Positions 43,674 to 52,185 of a DNA stretch of 64,000 bases are shown piece after piece (position 1 is the stretch's first letter; each line of letters begins with the position of its first letter). Location of the stretch: positions 2,118,001-2,182,000 of the forward strand of contig NZ_CP063203.1 in the NCBI RefSeq assembly GCF_019904255.1, in the 5' to 3' direction. This DNA is from Marixanthomonas sp. SCSIO 43207 (GTDB lineage Bacteria; Bacteroidota; Bacteroidia; Flavobacteriales; Flavobacteriaceae). The notes under the pieces were generated by a model. That model had not been told where the DNA came from, made no database searches, and worked only from the letters and a program-made list of their open reading frames with translations. The position numbers and the translations under genes were made by a program.

Positions 43674-44191
43674 TTAAAAATCAATTACTGAAAAGGAAAA
43701 TTCAATATCAATGTCATCTTTTGCTGTAGAACCATTATCACTGTCACCTACATTTATCCTAAAACCGGTTGTTTGTCTTTGATAATAGGCAATTCCGGGG
43801 TCGTCATAATTTCCAGTAGAGCCGTTACAATTACCTCCGCAATCTATAGTTGTTAAGTTAATGACATAATTGGCTGTTGGTCTGGCTGTTGTAAAGGTTA
43901 CTTGATAATCACCTTCGTTAATTCTTGTAATGGTGGCACCATAAATTTTAATTGCAGTACCATTACCTTGAACAACGCCTGCTGAATTATTTGAGGCCCG
44001 GAGTTTGTTAAATCTCCATCAGCGTCACTATATACAGCTCCACTAGAGAGTGATCTTACACGTACATTTCCATTAACATCCAGCGCGGTGGAAGGATCGG
44101 GATTTGTAGTGTTTACACCAACTTGTGAGAAAGATGATTGAGTAAAAATAAAGGTTATAAATAATAAGCAGGTGGGGATAACTTTAATCAT
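43674..44191 (-). pseudogene. Secreted surface protein gene with a frameshift
   Basis: The reading frame from 44191 starts with a signal peptide (MIKVIPTCLLFITFIFTQ) and 'VGVNTTNPDPSTALDVNGNV', goes on to 'DADGDLTNSG', then turns to unrelated residues and stops at 43898. In the -1 frame, protein-like sequence resumes at about 43997: 'ASNNSAGVVQGNGTAIKIYG', later 'ARPTANYVINLTTIDCGG' and the end 'DDIDIEFSFSVIDF' at 43674. Joined, they give about 172 residues of one beta-rich secreted protein. One extra G at the CCGGGCC stretch (43994-44002) would restore the frame. It is either a recent null mutation or a sequencing error. Confidence 0.8.
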
Positions 44192-44290
44192 GGGGATATG
44201 TTTTTAAGCACAATTTAAAGAAGCGAAAAACTACTTTATAATGTTTTAAAACAAGATTAACCTACACTCCTAATTATTTGTTAAAAAAAA

Positions 44291-44326
44291 AGAGAAGGTT
44301 AACAAATTTGTCAACCTTCTTTTTAA
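44291..44326 (-). terminator. Terminator after the 44341-45525 gene
   Basis: AGAAGGTTAAC and GTCAACCTTCT form a stem with one mismatch and an AT-rich loop, followed on the minus strand by a run of T. It starts 15 bp after the stop codon of the surface-protein gene. Confidence 0.7.
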
Positions 44327-44340
44327 ATATTAATAATTTT

Positions 44341-45525
44341 TTATTCAATCACAGTTACTTTCCAATTTTTTAATGAAGGGTCAATAGCAGATGATGTAGC
44401 GTTTAATAATCTAATAGTTGCAGTATTGGCAGCATTTATATAACAGCTCCACATTAATCCTGTCTCTATAACCGTGTTTGGAGCGCATGAGCAGGAACTT
44501 CCTACGGTTGCTCCAGTTACAGTTACTGTTAGTTCTGCGGTGCTTCTTGCTGGTATTGAAGGAAAGTCTAATGATGCAGTGTTTTTTAAGCCTTTAAGTA
44601 ATAGTTTTCTGGTTGTATTTGGTGTAAAAAAGAGATCTGTACCGTTATATTCTATAGCACCTTTTTCAGGAGTTGTTAAATTGGTACCTGTAGTAAGTTT
44701 TATAGGTGCAGAACCAGCTGTTGCAGAACCAGCTCTAATATGTAATGTAGCAGTAGGATTTTGTTCGGTCAATCCTACGTTTCCTGTGCTTCTTACTATG
44801 ATGCGTTCTCTTTGAGTTGTTGATGCTTCAGGTGTAGTACTAATTACAAATCGTGATGGTGAACTTCCTGGACTCGCTACACCATCCATATAAAACCTAA
44901 AACCACCAGGTTCAACAATACCACTACCGTCGTGTGTTTTAACAATAAAAGAACCAATTTCACCATTTGCAGCCAAAACATCTGGACTCTCTAATGTTCC
45001 TCCAGTATTGTATAAAATATAGTTGGGAGGATTGGTGTTTGCACTCGTTATTTGAAAATCATTGTCTCCAGGACCTTTAAATTCAAAGCGTTCTACAGGA
45101 TCACTTGTCCCAAAACCTATGCGACCATCATCTGTAATAACCATATCGGTGCCAGACAACTTGGCTCGAGTTGCATAGATTAAATTATCGCCGCTATCAT
45201 TTGTTCCTGCTTTCCATTCTTCTGCACCAATATTAATCCATTTTGATTGATCATTATCCCAATAATAAAACCCTTTATCATCAGTGCCAACTGCATTGGT
45301 TAAAAAGGCCATCATACCATCTTGATCAGCTCCTGGGTCTGTAGCAGGAAAAGCATCAAAGCGAGGTATTAAAATGCCATCTTGGTTATTTGGTGTAGTT
45401 TTACTGGACGCTTCTATATCCAGCATACTGTTTGGTGATGTTGTTCCTATACCAACTTGTGCGTGCAAGTAGGGGGATATGCATAGAATCAAAATTACCA
45501 ATTTGGTACATGTAATTTTGTTCAT
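44341..45525 (-). CDS. Secreted surface/fibre-like protein
   Basis: Exported protein of 394 residues. The signal peptide ends 'ISPYLHAQ' (about 22), followed by 'VGIGTTSPNSMLDIEAS', the N-terminal motif common to flavobacterial secreted fibre-like proteins. 'GFYYWDNDQSKWINIG' near 90 and 'RIGFGTSDPVERFEF' near 120 repeat the pattern of phage-tail-like head domains, and 'NVGLTEQNPTATLHIRAGSA' near 255 is another copy. The C-terminal beta domain has several Cys residues ('SSCSCAPN'). Its role is unknown; adhesion or surface display is likely. ATG 45525 is chosen for the clean signal peptide. Confidence 0.72.
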   Translation of the reverse strand: MNKITCTKLVILILCISPYLHAQVGIGTTSPNSMLDIEASSKTTPNNQDGILIPRFDAFPATDPGADQDGMMAFLTNAVGTDDKGFYYWDNDQSKWINIGAEEWKAGTNDSGDNLIYATRAKLSGTDMVITDDGRIGFGTSDPVERFEFKGPGDNDFQITSANTNPPNYILYNTGGTLESPDVLAANGEIGSFIVKTHDGSGIVEPGGFRFYMDGVASPGSSPSRFVISTTPEASTTQRERIIVRSTGNVGLTEQNPTATLHIRAGSATAGSAPIKLTTGTNLTTPEKGAIEYNGTDLFFTPNTTRKLLLKGLKNTASLDFPSIPARSTAELTVTVTGATVGSSCSCAPNTVIETGLMWSCYINAANTATIRLLNATSSAIDPSLKNWKVTVIE

Positions 45526-45777
45526 AAGTAATAGATTTGGGTTATCTGATAGCAATACTACTAAAAATAAAATTGTAACTAATTGATTTGTAGGTTAATT
45601 CTTATAAAAATCGTCAAAACGATTTATTAATTCGATGAAATGCTTTAAAAATACGATTATCGATGTTTTTTCAATGTGTAAGAACATTTTAAATTGAATA
45701 TATTTGAAATTCAGTATTAAAAGTCTTTATAAGATTTCCAAATAAGATAAGAATCTTTCTGAAAGGAACTTCTGCCT

Positions 45778-47070
45778 ATGCGAACTACCCAAAAAAAACG
45801 AATTACTTCTTTAAACGAAATAAAACCTCGTATTCTTTCTTGGGCACAACAGTTTGAAGAAGTTGTTTGGCTAGATAGCAATGCTTTTAATGATAATTAT
45901 AGCTCTTTTAAGGCTGTGCTCGCAGTAGATGCTTTTACCGCAATTAAAACAGATTCATATCAAGCTTTTGATAAGCTTGAAGAGTATCAAACAACTACAA
46001 AAGATTGGTTATTTGGGTATTTAACATATGATTTGAAAAATGACGTAGAGAAGCTTTCGTCAATAAATTTTGATGGGTTACACTTTCCAGATTTACAGTT
46101 TTTTCAACCCAAAAAGATTTTTTTCTTTTCTGATAGTGAAGTTGAAATTCAGTATTTAAATATGGTTGATGATGAGGTTGATAGTGATTGGGAAACTATT
46201 TTACAGATGTCACCTTTTAAAACCACAACAAACACTAAGGAAATTAAAATTAGGCTGCGTACATCAAAAGATTCATACTTTGATAAAGTAGAACAGATGC
46301 TCAAGCATATTGAACGTGGTGATATTTATGAAGCCAATTTTTGTCAAGAATTTTTTGCTGAAAAAACAGCAATAGACCCCTTATCTGTTTTTAATCATTT
46401 AAATGAAATTTCACAGTCTCCTTTTGCTTCTTTTTTAAAATTTGATGCCCATTATGCGTTAAGCGCTTCTCCAGAACGGTATTTAAAGAAAACTGGAAAC
46501 ATAGTAGTTTCACAGCCCATTAAAGGTACAGCCAAGCGTTTACCTACTGTATCTGAAGATAAACAAATGATAGAGCAACTTGAAAATGACCCCAAAGAAC
46601 GTAGCGAAAATATAATGATTACCGATTTGGTACGAAACGATCTTTCCCGAATTGCCAAAAAAGGTACTGTAACAGTTGAAGAACTCTGTAAAATATATAC
46701 GTTTGAACAAGTGCACCAAATGATTTCTACCATTAGGTGTGAAGTAAAAGATACGGTTTCTTCCGTAGAAATTATAAAAAATAGTTTTCCAATGGGAAGT
46801 ATGACCGGAGCCCCAAAAGTTTCGGCTATGAAAATAATTGAAGAACTGGAAGATGCTAAACGTGGGTTATATAGCGGAGCAGTTGGTTATTTTACTCCTA
46901 ATGGCGACTTTGATTTTAATGTTGTTATTCGTAGCATTTTATACAATACGGCTAATAAATACGTTAGTTTTTCTGTAGGTGGAGCTATTACGGCCAAATC
47001 TATCGTTGAAAATGAATATGAAGAATGCCTACTTAAAGCAAAAGCCATGCGAACAGTGCTTGAAACATAA
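45778..47070 (+). CDS. pabB: Aminodeoxychorismate synthase component I
   Basis: Chorismate-binding enzyme of 430 residues. 'YEANFCQEFF' near 183, 'SQPIKGTAKRL' near 243, 'ENIMITDLVRNDLSRIAKKG' near 279 and 'FPMGSMTGAPKVSAMKIIEE' near 338 are the active-site motifs. The Lys in 'PIKGT' is the mark of aminodeoxychorismate synthase, while anthranilate synthase has Ala there. It makes 4-amino-4-deoxychorismate for folate, with ammonia from a PabA/TrpG partner encoded elsewhere. The long AT-rich leader (about 220 bp) shows no clear promoter. Confidence 0.9.
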   Translation: MRTTQKKRITSLNEIKPRILSWAQQFEEVVWLDSNAFNDNYSSFKAVLAVDAFTAIKTDSYQAFDKLEEYQTTTKDWLFGYLTYDLKNDVEKLSSINFDGLHFPDLQFFQPKKIFFFSDSEVEIQYLNMVDDEVDSDWETILQMSPFKTTTNTKEIKIRLRTSKDSYFDKVEQMLKHIERGDIYEANFCQEFFAEKTAIDPLSVFNHLNEISQSPFASFLKFDAHYALSASPERYLKKTGNIVVSQPIKGTAKRLPTVSEDKQMIEQLENDPKERSENIMITDLVRNDLSRIAKKGTVTVEELCKIYTFEQVHQMISTIRCEVKDTVSSVEIIKNSFPMGSMTGAPKVSAMKIIEELEDAKRGLYSGAVGYFTPNGDFDFNVVIRSILYNTANKYVSFSVGGAITAKSIVENEYEECLLKAKAMRTVLET

Positions 47071-47089
47071 TAGTACTCATATATCTAAT

Positions 47090-47169
47090 TTATGATTTTA
47101 AAAGCTCATAATTTATATTTATGATATTAAAAACACATAAAATGTATTTATGATTATATATACACATAA
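47090..47169 (+). promoter_or_regulatory. Triple 22-bp palindrome with exact 29-bp period (probable operator)
   Basis: Three copies of the interrupted palindrome TTATG-N12-CATAA begin at 47090, 47119 and 47148, each 22 bp long and spaced exactly 29 bp apart. The third copy ends 5 bp before a promoter -7 box at 47175, so it covers the -33 region. The array lies only between pabB and the SatD-like regulator gene, 30 bp from its start codon. The dyad shape and regular period indicate cooperative binding by a dimeric DNA-binding protein, perhaps the regulator itself. Confidence 0.85.
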
Positions 47170-47174
47170 TTTTG

Positions 47175-47182
47175 TATATTTG
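47175..47182 (+). promoter_or_regulatory. -7 box of the SatD-like gene
   Basis: TATATTTG matches TAnnTTTG and ends 16 bp before the start codon, so the leader would be only about ten bases. No TTG -33 element is seen at the right distance, as expected if the palindrome-bound protein activates or represses here. Confidence 0.5.
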
Positions 47183-47198
47183 AAGAAATAACTTTTTA

Positions 47199-47885
47199 AT
47201 GAAATATTCAGTTTTATCGGGAGATATAGTATCATCTACTAGTTTAAATAGTAAAGACAAGGCTTTAGTAGAACGTGAACTTACCAAACTATTGGATAGT
47301 TTACATACTGAATTTAACACCTATGGCCGTATTATTAAAGGCGATTATATAGAGTGTGTAGTGCCAAAACCAGAAGATGGATTGCGAGTAGCTTTGGCAA
47401 TAAAAAGTTTTGTAAAATCCATTTCAATAGAACTGAAAGAATATAAAAAAGGCACAAATAGAGTAAGGTTATTTAAAACACATGGATTAAGACTTGCCAT
47501 TGGATACGGAACATTAAGTAGGTACATGCCAGAAAAAGGTATAATTGATGGGGAGGCGATATACCTTTCGGGCAGAGCGATAAGCGGAATGTCTACACAT
47601 AATAAAGAACGTGTGGTGATTAAAAACACACTGTTTTTTAATTCAGAAAATGAAGAGCTTAACGATAGATTTCAACCTATTTTTGAATTACTAGACACGT
47701 TGTTGAGTAAAGCAACAGCAAGACAAAGCGAAGTCTTGTATTTAAAACTGCTAAATAAACAAGAGGATGAAATAGCAAAACAATTAGCAATAGGCCAATC
47801 TGCAGTAAATAGACACTCTACCAGTGTGGGGTGGAATGCAATAGAAACTGCTGTAGCATACTTTCACAAAACGCTTTCAAAATAA
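47199..47885 (+). CDS. SatD-like protein with C-terminal helix-turn-helix
   Basis: Protein of 228 residues. The N-terminal part, 'YSVLSGDIVSSTSLNSKDKA' and 'GRIIKGDYIECVVPKPEDGL', matches the SatD family, whose fold recalls class III nucleotide cyclases (the 'GDIVSS' strand sits where a metal Asp lies). The C-terminal part (about 172-225), 'ARQSEVLYLKLLNKQEDEIA' then 'IGQSAVNRHSTSVGWNAIE', is a sigma-70 region 4/LuxR-like helix-turn-helix. So it looks like a ligand-sensing DNA-binding protein. It precedes a DUF3307 membrane gene by 5 bp and follows a triple palindrome that it may bind. Confidence 0.8.
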   Translation: MKYSVLSGDIVSSTSLNSKDKALVERELTKLLDSLHTEFNTYGRIIKGDYIECVVPKPEDGLRVALAIKSFVKSISIELKEYKKGTNRVRLFKTHGLRLAIGYGTLSRYMPEKGIIDGEAIYLSGRAISGMSTHNKERVVIKNTLFFNSENEELNDRFQPIFELLDTLLSKATARQSEVLYLKLLNKQEDEIAKQLAIGQSAVNRHSTSVGWNAIETAVAYFHKTLSK

Positions 47886-47890
47886 TACTT

Positions 47891-48595
47891 ATGGAGTTTA
47901 TTTCTTTTTTATTACTTCAATTCTTGGCTCACATTCTGGCAGATTATTTTTTTCAGTGGGCTGCAATGGCTAAGCAAAAAGCTGAAAAAGGCTTCAAAAG
48001 TGGGCTATTAATTTGGCATATACTTATTGTTTTTATCACTTCATGGGTATTGTCTTTTCAATTGAGTTTTATTTATGCAGCAATTCTCATTGCTATTACA
48101 CATTATGTAATAGATGGCTGTAAATTATACATAAGCCGAAGCAAATTGATAGGGCGGTATGCGTTCTTCATTGATCAAGCATTGCACATATTGGTTTTAT
48201 GTTTGGTTAGTTGGGGTTTTTCAGCATATCAAGGCATACATACTTTCTTTGAAATACCTCTCAGTACTAAAAGCTTGTTTTTAATAATAAGCTACCTTTT
48301 ATGTTTAAAACCGGCCAATATTTTTATTAGGGAAGTTTTTAGCGCTACTGAAGTTGAAGTTACAAGTGATAATGAATTACCCAACGCAGGAAAGGTTATA
48401 GGCGTTTTAGAACGCTTATTAACCTTAACTTTTATAGTAATCAATCAATATGAAGCAGTAGGTTTTCTCATTGCAGCAAAGTCCATTTTACGTTATAGAA
48501 ATGACGAAACCTTAAAAACCGAATACGTACTAATAGGTACGATGCTTAGCTTTGGAACCGCCACAATTTTAGGAATTATAACAAACGCTTTCTAG
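47891..48595 (+). CDS. DUF3307 membrane protein
   Basis: Inner-membrane protein of 234 residues with about six helices. The start 'LLLQFLAHILADYFFQWAAM' followed by 'HYVIDGCKLYISR' near 73 and 'FFIDQALHILVLCLVSW' near 94 are the DUF3307 signature with its conserved His and Asp residues. It pairs with the SatD-like gene (5-bp gap), an arrangement that recurs in other phyla. Function is unknown. ATG 47891 is preferred; a longer frame from 47831 would run inside the previous gene. Confidence 0.85.
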   Translation: MEFISFLLLQFLAHILADYFFQWAAMAKQKAEKGFKSGLLIWHILIVFITSWVLSFQLSFIYAAILIAITHYVIDGCKLYISRSKLIGRYAFFIDQALHILVLCLVSWGFSAYQGIHTFFEIPLSTKSLFLIISYLLCLKPANIFIREVFSATEVEVTSDNELPNAGKVIGVLERLLTLTFIVINQYEAVGFLIAAKSILRYRNDETLKTEYVLIGTMLSFGTATILGIITNAF

Positions 48596-48596
48596 C

Positions 48597-49907
48597 ATGT
48601 TACAAACATTTCAGAAAAATCTCAACATTCAATTTGCTTTCCTAAAAGATAAAAAAGTACTTGTGGCTTGTAGCGGAGGAGTAGATAGTATCGTTCTATC
48701 TTTACTTCTTAAAAAATCAGGCATTTCCATAGGCTTGGCACACTGTAATTTTTCACTTCGCGGAAAAGAAAGCGACGCAGATGAAAGCTTTGTTATCGAT
48801 TGGGCAGATAGACTGTCAATACCTGTGTTTACCGAAACTTTTGATACAAAGACTTTTGCAAAAGATAACAAGCTATCTACACAAATGGCTGCCCGTCAAT
48901 TAAGATACCAATGGTTTTCAGAAGTAATGAAAGATTTTGATTATCAATACATAGCCACCGGTCATCACGCAGACGATGATTTGGAAACATTCTTTATCAA
49001 CCTAAGTAGAGGTACGGGGTTACAAGGATTAACAGGAATTCCCGAGATACATAATGCTATTGTGAGGCCTTTATTAAGTTTTTCTAGAGAAGAGATAGTT
49101 CAATTTGCAACCTATAACAACCTCTCTTGGAGAGAAGACAGCAGCAACGCAAAAACAGATTATTTGCGCAATAAGCTACGTCACGATGTAATTCCAGAAT
49201 TTAAAAACGCTACTGAAGGTGTTTTACAAAATTTTAAAAAAACACAGCAGTTTTTAAACGACAGTCAACACTTAATTGAAGATTATATTGCCTTGGTCTA
49301 CAATCTTGCAGTAACCGAAAATTTTGACGGTTATACATTGCATCTTCAAAAACTAAAAGAGCTTCCTCATACTGAAGCGCTGCTCTACCAATTATTACAT
49401 CCCTTTGGGTTTACAGATTGGGAAGCGGTTTCAGAACTACTTGAAGCACAAAGCGGAAAGCAAATTTTTTCAGAAACACATCGACTTTTAAAAGATAGAA
49501 ATGTCTTTTTATTGACCAAAATCCCTTCGGAAGAAAAAAAAGAACAATTTTTTATTCAGAAAAACACAAAAAAAATTGATCATCCTATAAAATTAGAACT
49601 TAATCCTATCGATAAAATAGGGTATATTGACAGTAGTGTGATTTACGTAGATTTTGATACGCTTCAATTTCCATTAAAACTCCGAAAGTGGCAAAAAGGG
49701 GATACCTTTCAGCCATTTGGTATGAAAGGAAAAAAGAAAATTAGTAAGTTTTTTAAAGATGAAAAGTTATCTTTGATAGCCAAAGAACAAGTTTGGTTAC
49801 TGTGTAGTGATTCAAAAATAATTTGGATTGTTGGTCACCGAGTAGATGATCGTTTTAAAGTTACACCAAGCACAAAGAATATCCTTAAGATTAGTGTTAA
49901 AGATTAA
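48597..49907 (+). CDS. tilS: tRNA(Ile)-lysidine synthetase
   Basis: Protein of 436 residues of the PP-loop ATPase family. 'VACSGGVDSIVLSLLLKKSG' (22-41) is the ATP-binding loop, 'LAHCNFSLRGKESDADE' near 46 and 'IATGHHADDDLETFFINLSR' near 118 complete the active site, and 'WREDSSNAKTDYLRNKLRHD' near 179 is TilS-specific. The C-terminal domain, 'KLRKWQKGDTFQPFGMKGKK' near 360, binds tRNA. It makes lysidine at position 34 of the AUA-reading tRNA. One base separates it from the DUF3307 stop. Essential in bacteria. Confidence 0.95.
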   Translation: MLQTFQKNLNIQFAFLKDKKVLVACSGGVDSIVLSLLLKKSGISIGLAHCNFSLRGKESDADESFVIDWADRLSIPVFTETFDTKTFAKDNKLSTQMAARQLRYQWFSEVMKDFDYQYIATGHHADDDLETFFINLSRGTGLQGLTGIPEIHNAIVRPLLSFSREEIVQFATYNNLSWREDSSNAKTDYLRNKLRHDVIPEFKNATEGVLQNFKKTQQFLNDSQHLIEDYIALVYNLAVTENFDGYTLHLQKLKELPHTEALLYQLLHPFGFTDWEAVSELLEAQSGKQIFSETHRLLKDRNVFLLTKIPSEEKKEQFFIQKNTKKIDHPIKLELNPIDKIGYIDSSVIYVDFDTLQFPLKLRKWQKGDTFQPFGMKGKKKISKFFKDEKLSLIAKEQVWLLCSDSKIIWIVGHRVDDRFKVTPSTKNILKISVKD

Positions 49908-49913
49908 TAGACA

Positions 49914-51914
49914 ATGAAAAAACTCCTCATCCTTTTAATTGCAATAATAAGTTTTGGTAATACGCTTACAGCACAAGTTTTAGATCCTGTTTCTTGGCAG
50001 GTTACCGTAGAACAAGAACAAGGTGATGTATATAATATTTTAATGACAGCCACAATAGATGAAGGTTGGCATTTATACAGTCAAAAACAATTTGGTGAAG
50101 AATTTGAAGGTCCTATTCCTACCGAGTTTTCATACAATAACTCTCCAGAAACTTTTACACTTGAAGGTGAAACACAAGAACCAGACATAGACCCAATCCA
50201 TGATCCGGTTTTTGATCTTGACGTTATCTTTTTTGAAGATAAAGCAACTTTTATACAACCTATTAAAGTTAGCAATCCGGATGGATTAAAAGTAACTGTC
50301 GAAATTTATTATTCAGTTTGTGATGATGAGAAATGTTTACCGCCAGATACCAAAACGTTTGAGGTAGATCTAGCTTCAGGAAAAGGAAAAAAAAACCTCG
50401 CAGAGGTAACCGCAGATGACTTAGAAAAAACAGCCGCCTTAACAATTGATATTGGTAATAAAGATCAATATAAAAGTGAAGAAGAAAAAGGTTCAGAAAA
50501 GGGGTATTTAACTATATTTTTATTAGGATTTGTAGGTGGTCTTATTGCATTATTAACTCCTTGTGTTTTTCCTATGATTCCTTTGACGGTTTCATTTTTC
50601 ACCAAAGGAGCACAAAATAAAAAGAAAGGATTAGCAAATGCAATCTTATATGGTGTTTTCATATTTGCTATTTATATTTTATTAAGTCTTCCTTTTCATT
50701 TATTAGACTCGTTAGATCCCGAAATACTAAATAATATTTCTACAAATACCACTTTAAACATTATTTTCTTTGTCATTTTTATGGTATTTGCTTTTTCATT
50801 TTTTGGATTTTATGAAATTACATTACCTAGTTCTTGGAGTTCAAAAATGGATAACAAGGCATCTAGTATTGGTGGCGCTATAGGTATTTTCTTTATGGCG
50901 TTGACCCTTGCTATTGTGTCGTTTTCTTGTACAGGACCTATCTTGGGTTCTCTTTTGGGAGGTTCTTTAACAAGTGATGGTGGCGCTATGCAGCTTACAT
51001 TTGGTATGGGAGGTTTTGGTTTGGCTCTTGCTTTACCATTTGCACTTTTTGCTTTATTTCCTAATTGGTTGAACTCTCTACCCAAAAGTGGCGGATGGCT
51101 TAATACAGTAAAAGTGGTATTAGGTTTTATAGAATTAGGGCTGGCTTTCAAATTCCTTTCAAATGCAGACCTTGTAGAGCATTGGGGATTGTTAAAACGT
51201 GAAATTTTTATTGGCATTTGGATTCTATGTTCGTTGGGAATGATCTTATATTTATTTGGTATTATTCGTTTTCCTCACGATGGACCAAAAAAGAAAAGAC
51301 CACCAATGGGTAATATACTTGTAGGAGTAATTACCTTGGCTTTTATGTTGTACTTAATTCCTGGTTTGACAAATAGTAGTTATGCCAATTTAAAACTATT
51401 AAGTGGTTTTCCTCCACCATTATTCTATAGTGTTTATGATAAAGATACTGAAGCTCCATTAGGTTTAGAAGCTTATAAGGACTTGGAGGAAGGTTTAGCT
51501 GTTGCAAGAAAAACCGGAAAACCTATCATGATAGATTTTACAGGTTGGGCTTGTGTAAACTGCAGAAAGATGGAAGAACAAGTTTGGAGTCGTCAAGATA
51601 TATTTGAAACCATTAATAATGATTATGTACTTATATCTCTTTACGTAGATGACAGAAAAGAACTTCCGGATGATCAAAAATTTAATTTCTTAAAACCTAG
51701 TGGCGGCGTAAAGAAAATTAAAACCATAGGCGATAAATGGGCAACGTTTCAAACGGTGAACTTTAAAAATAATTCACAACCATACTATATTTTAATGGAT
51801 ACAGATTTTAATCTGTTAAATAAGCCGGTAGGTTATACACCTAATGCAGATGAATATTTATACTGGCTAGAAGAGGGGCTTAAAAACTTTTCTGAAGAGC
51901 TTACTTCAAACTAA
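49914..51914 (+). CDS. dsbD: Thiol:disulfide interchange protein DsbD
   Basis: Inner-membrane electron carrier of 666 residues. The signal peptide ends near 'NTLTAQ' (20). The N-terminal periplasmic domain contains 'YYSVCDDEKCLPPDTKTF' near 136 with its Cys pair. The eight-helix core has 'LLTPCVFPMIPLTVSFF' near 214 and 'SFSCTGPILGSLLGG' near 337, each with one redox Cys. The C-terminal thioredoxin domain has 'DFTGWACVNCRKMEEQVW' near 538. It passes electrons from cytoplasmic thioredoxin to periplasmic thiol proteins. All six redox cysteines are present. Confidence 0.94.
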   Translation: MKKLLILLIAIISFGNTLTAQVLDPVSWQVTVEQEQGDVYNILMTATIDEGWHLYSQKQFGEEFEGPIPTEFSYNNSPETFTLEGETQEPDIDPIHDPVFDLDVIFFEDKATFIQPIKVSNPDGLKVTVEIYYSVCDDEKCLPPDTKTFEVDLASGKGKKNLAEVTADDLEKTAALTIDIGNKDQYKSEEEKGSEKGYLTIFLLGFVGGLIALLTPCVFPMIPLTVSFFTKGAQNKKKGLANAILYGVFIFAIYILLSLPFHLLDSLDPEILNNISTNTTLNIIFFVIFMVFAFSFFGFYEITLPSSWSSKMDNKASSIGGAIGIFFMALTLAIVSFSCTGPILGSLLGGSLTSDGGAMQLTFGMGGFGLALALPFALFALFPNWLNSLPKSGGWLNTVKVVLGFIELGLAFKFLSNADLVEHWGLLKREIFIGIWILCSLGMILYLFGIIRFPHDGPKKKRPPMGNILVGVITLAFMLYLIPGLTNSSYANLKLLSGFPPPLFYSVYDKDTEAPLGLEAYKDLEEGLAVARKTGKPIMIDFTGWACVNCRKMEEQVWSRQDIFETINNDYVLISLYVDDRKELPDDQKFNFLKPSGGVKKIKTIGDKWATFQTVNFKNNSQPYYILMDTDFNLLNKPVGYTPNADEYLYWLEEGLKNFSEELTSN

Positions 51915-51935
51915 GAGAATTCTCCATAAATAATA

Positions 51936-51962
51936 AGCGTCCCGACCTTTCGGCGGGACGCT
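51936..51962. terminator. GC-rich hairpin after dsbD
   Basis: AGCGTCCCG and CGGGACGCT form a perfect 9-bp stem around ACCTTTCGG, 22 bp past the dsbD stop. There is no T run after it, so it may act as a weak or factor-assisted terminator or as an RNA-stabilising hairpin. GC content is far above that of the surroundings. Confidence 0.6.
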
Positions 51963-52185
51963 AATAACAAACCTAACTTAGTAAATTTTCAAATAGTAAC
52001 GATTCTAATTTTTTATCCCCACAAAAAATTATAATACTGTTACATATTCACTAATACACTTCCAAAGATATACGTTGTTTGTACGTAAAACCATACGTGC
52101 AAACACGTATTTTTAAGTTTCAGCAGTAAATAAAACCCATAAATTGATGTTGTCTAAGTGGCAATATTCACTTAGCTTTACAGTA

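Noticed and set aside
43898-44191. Programmed -1 frameshift in the surface-protein gene
   Set aside because: No slippery heptamer (X XXY YYZ) and no downstream structure are seen at 43994-44002; mutation or sequencing error is simpler.
50810-51217. 135-codon open frame antisense to dsbD
   Set aside because: Fully inside the DsbD membrane core with no recognisable motif; a shadow of the real gene.
51936-51962. Classical Rho-independent terminator after dsbD
   Set aside because: The stem is strong but no T run follows on either strand, so it is reported as a hairpin with lower confidence.
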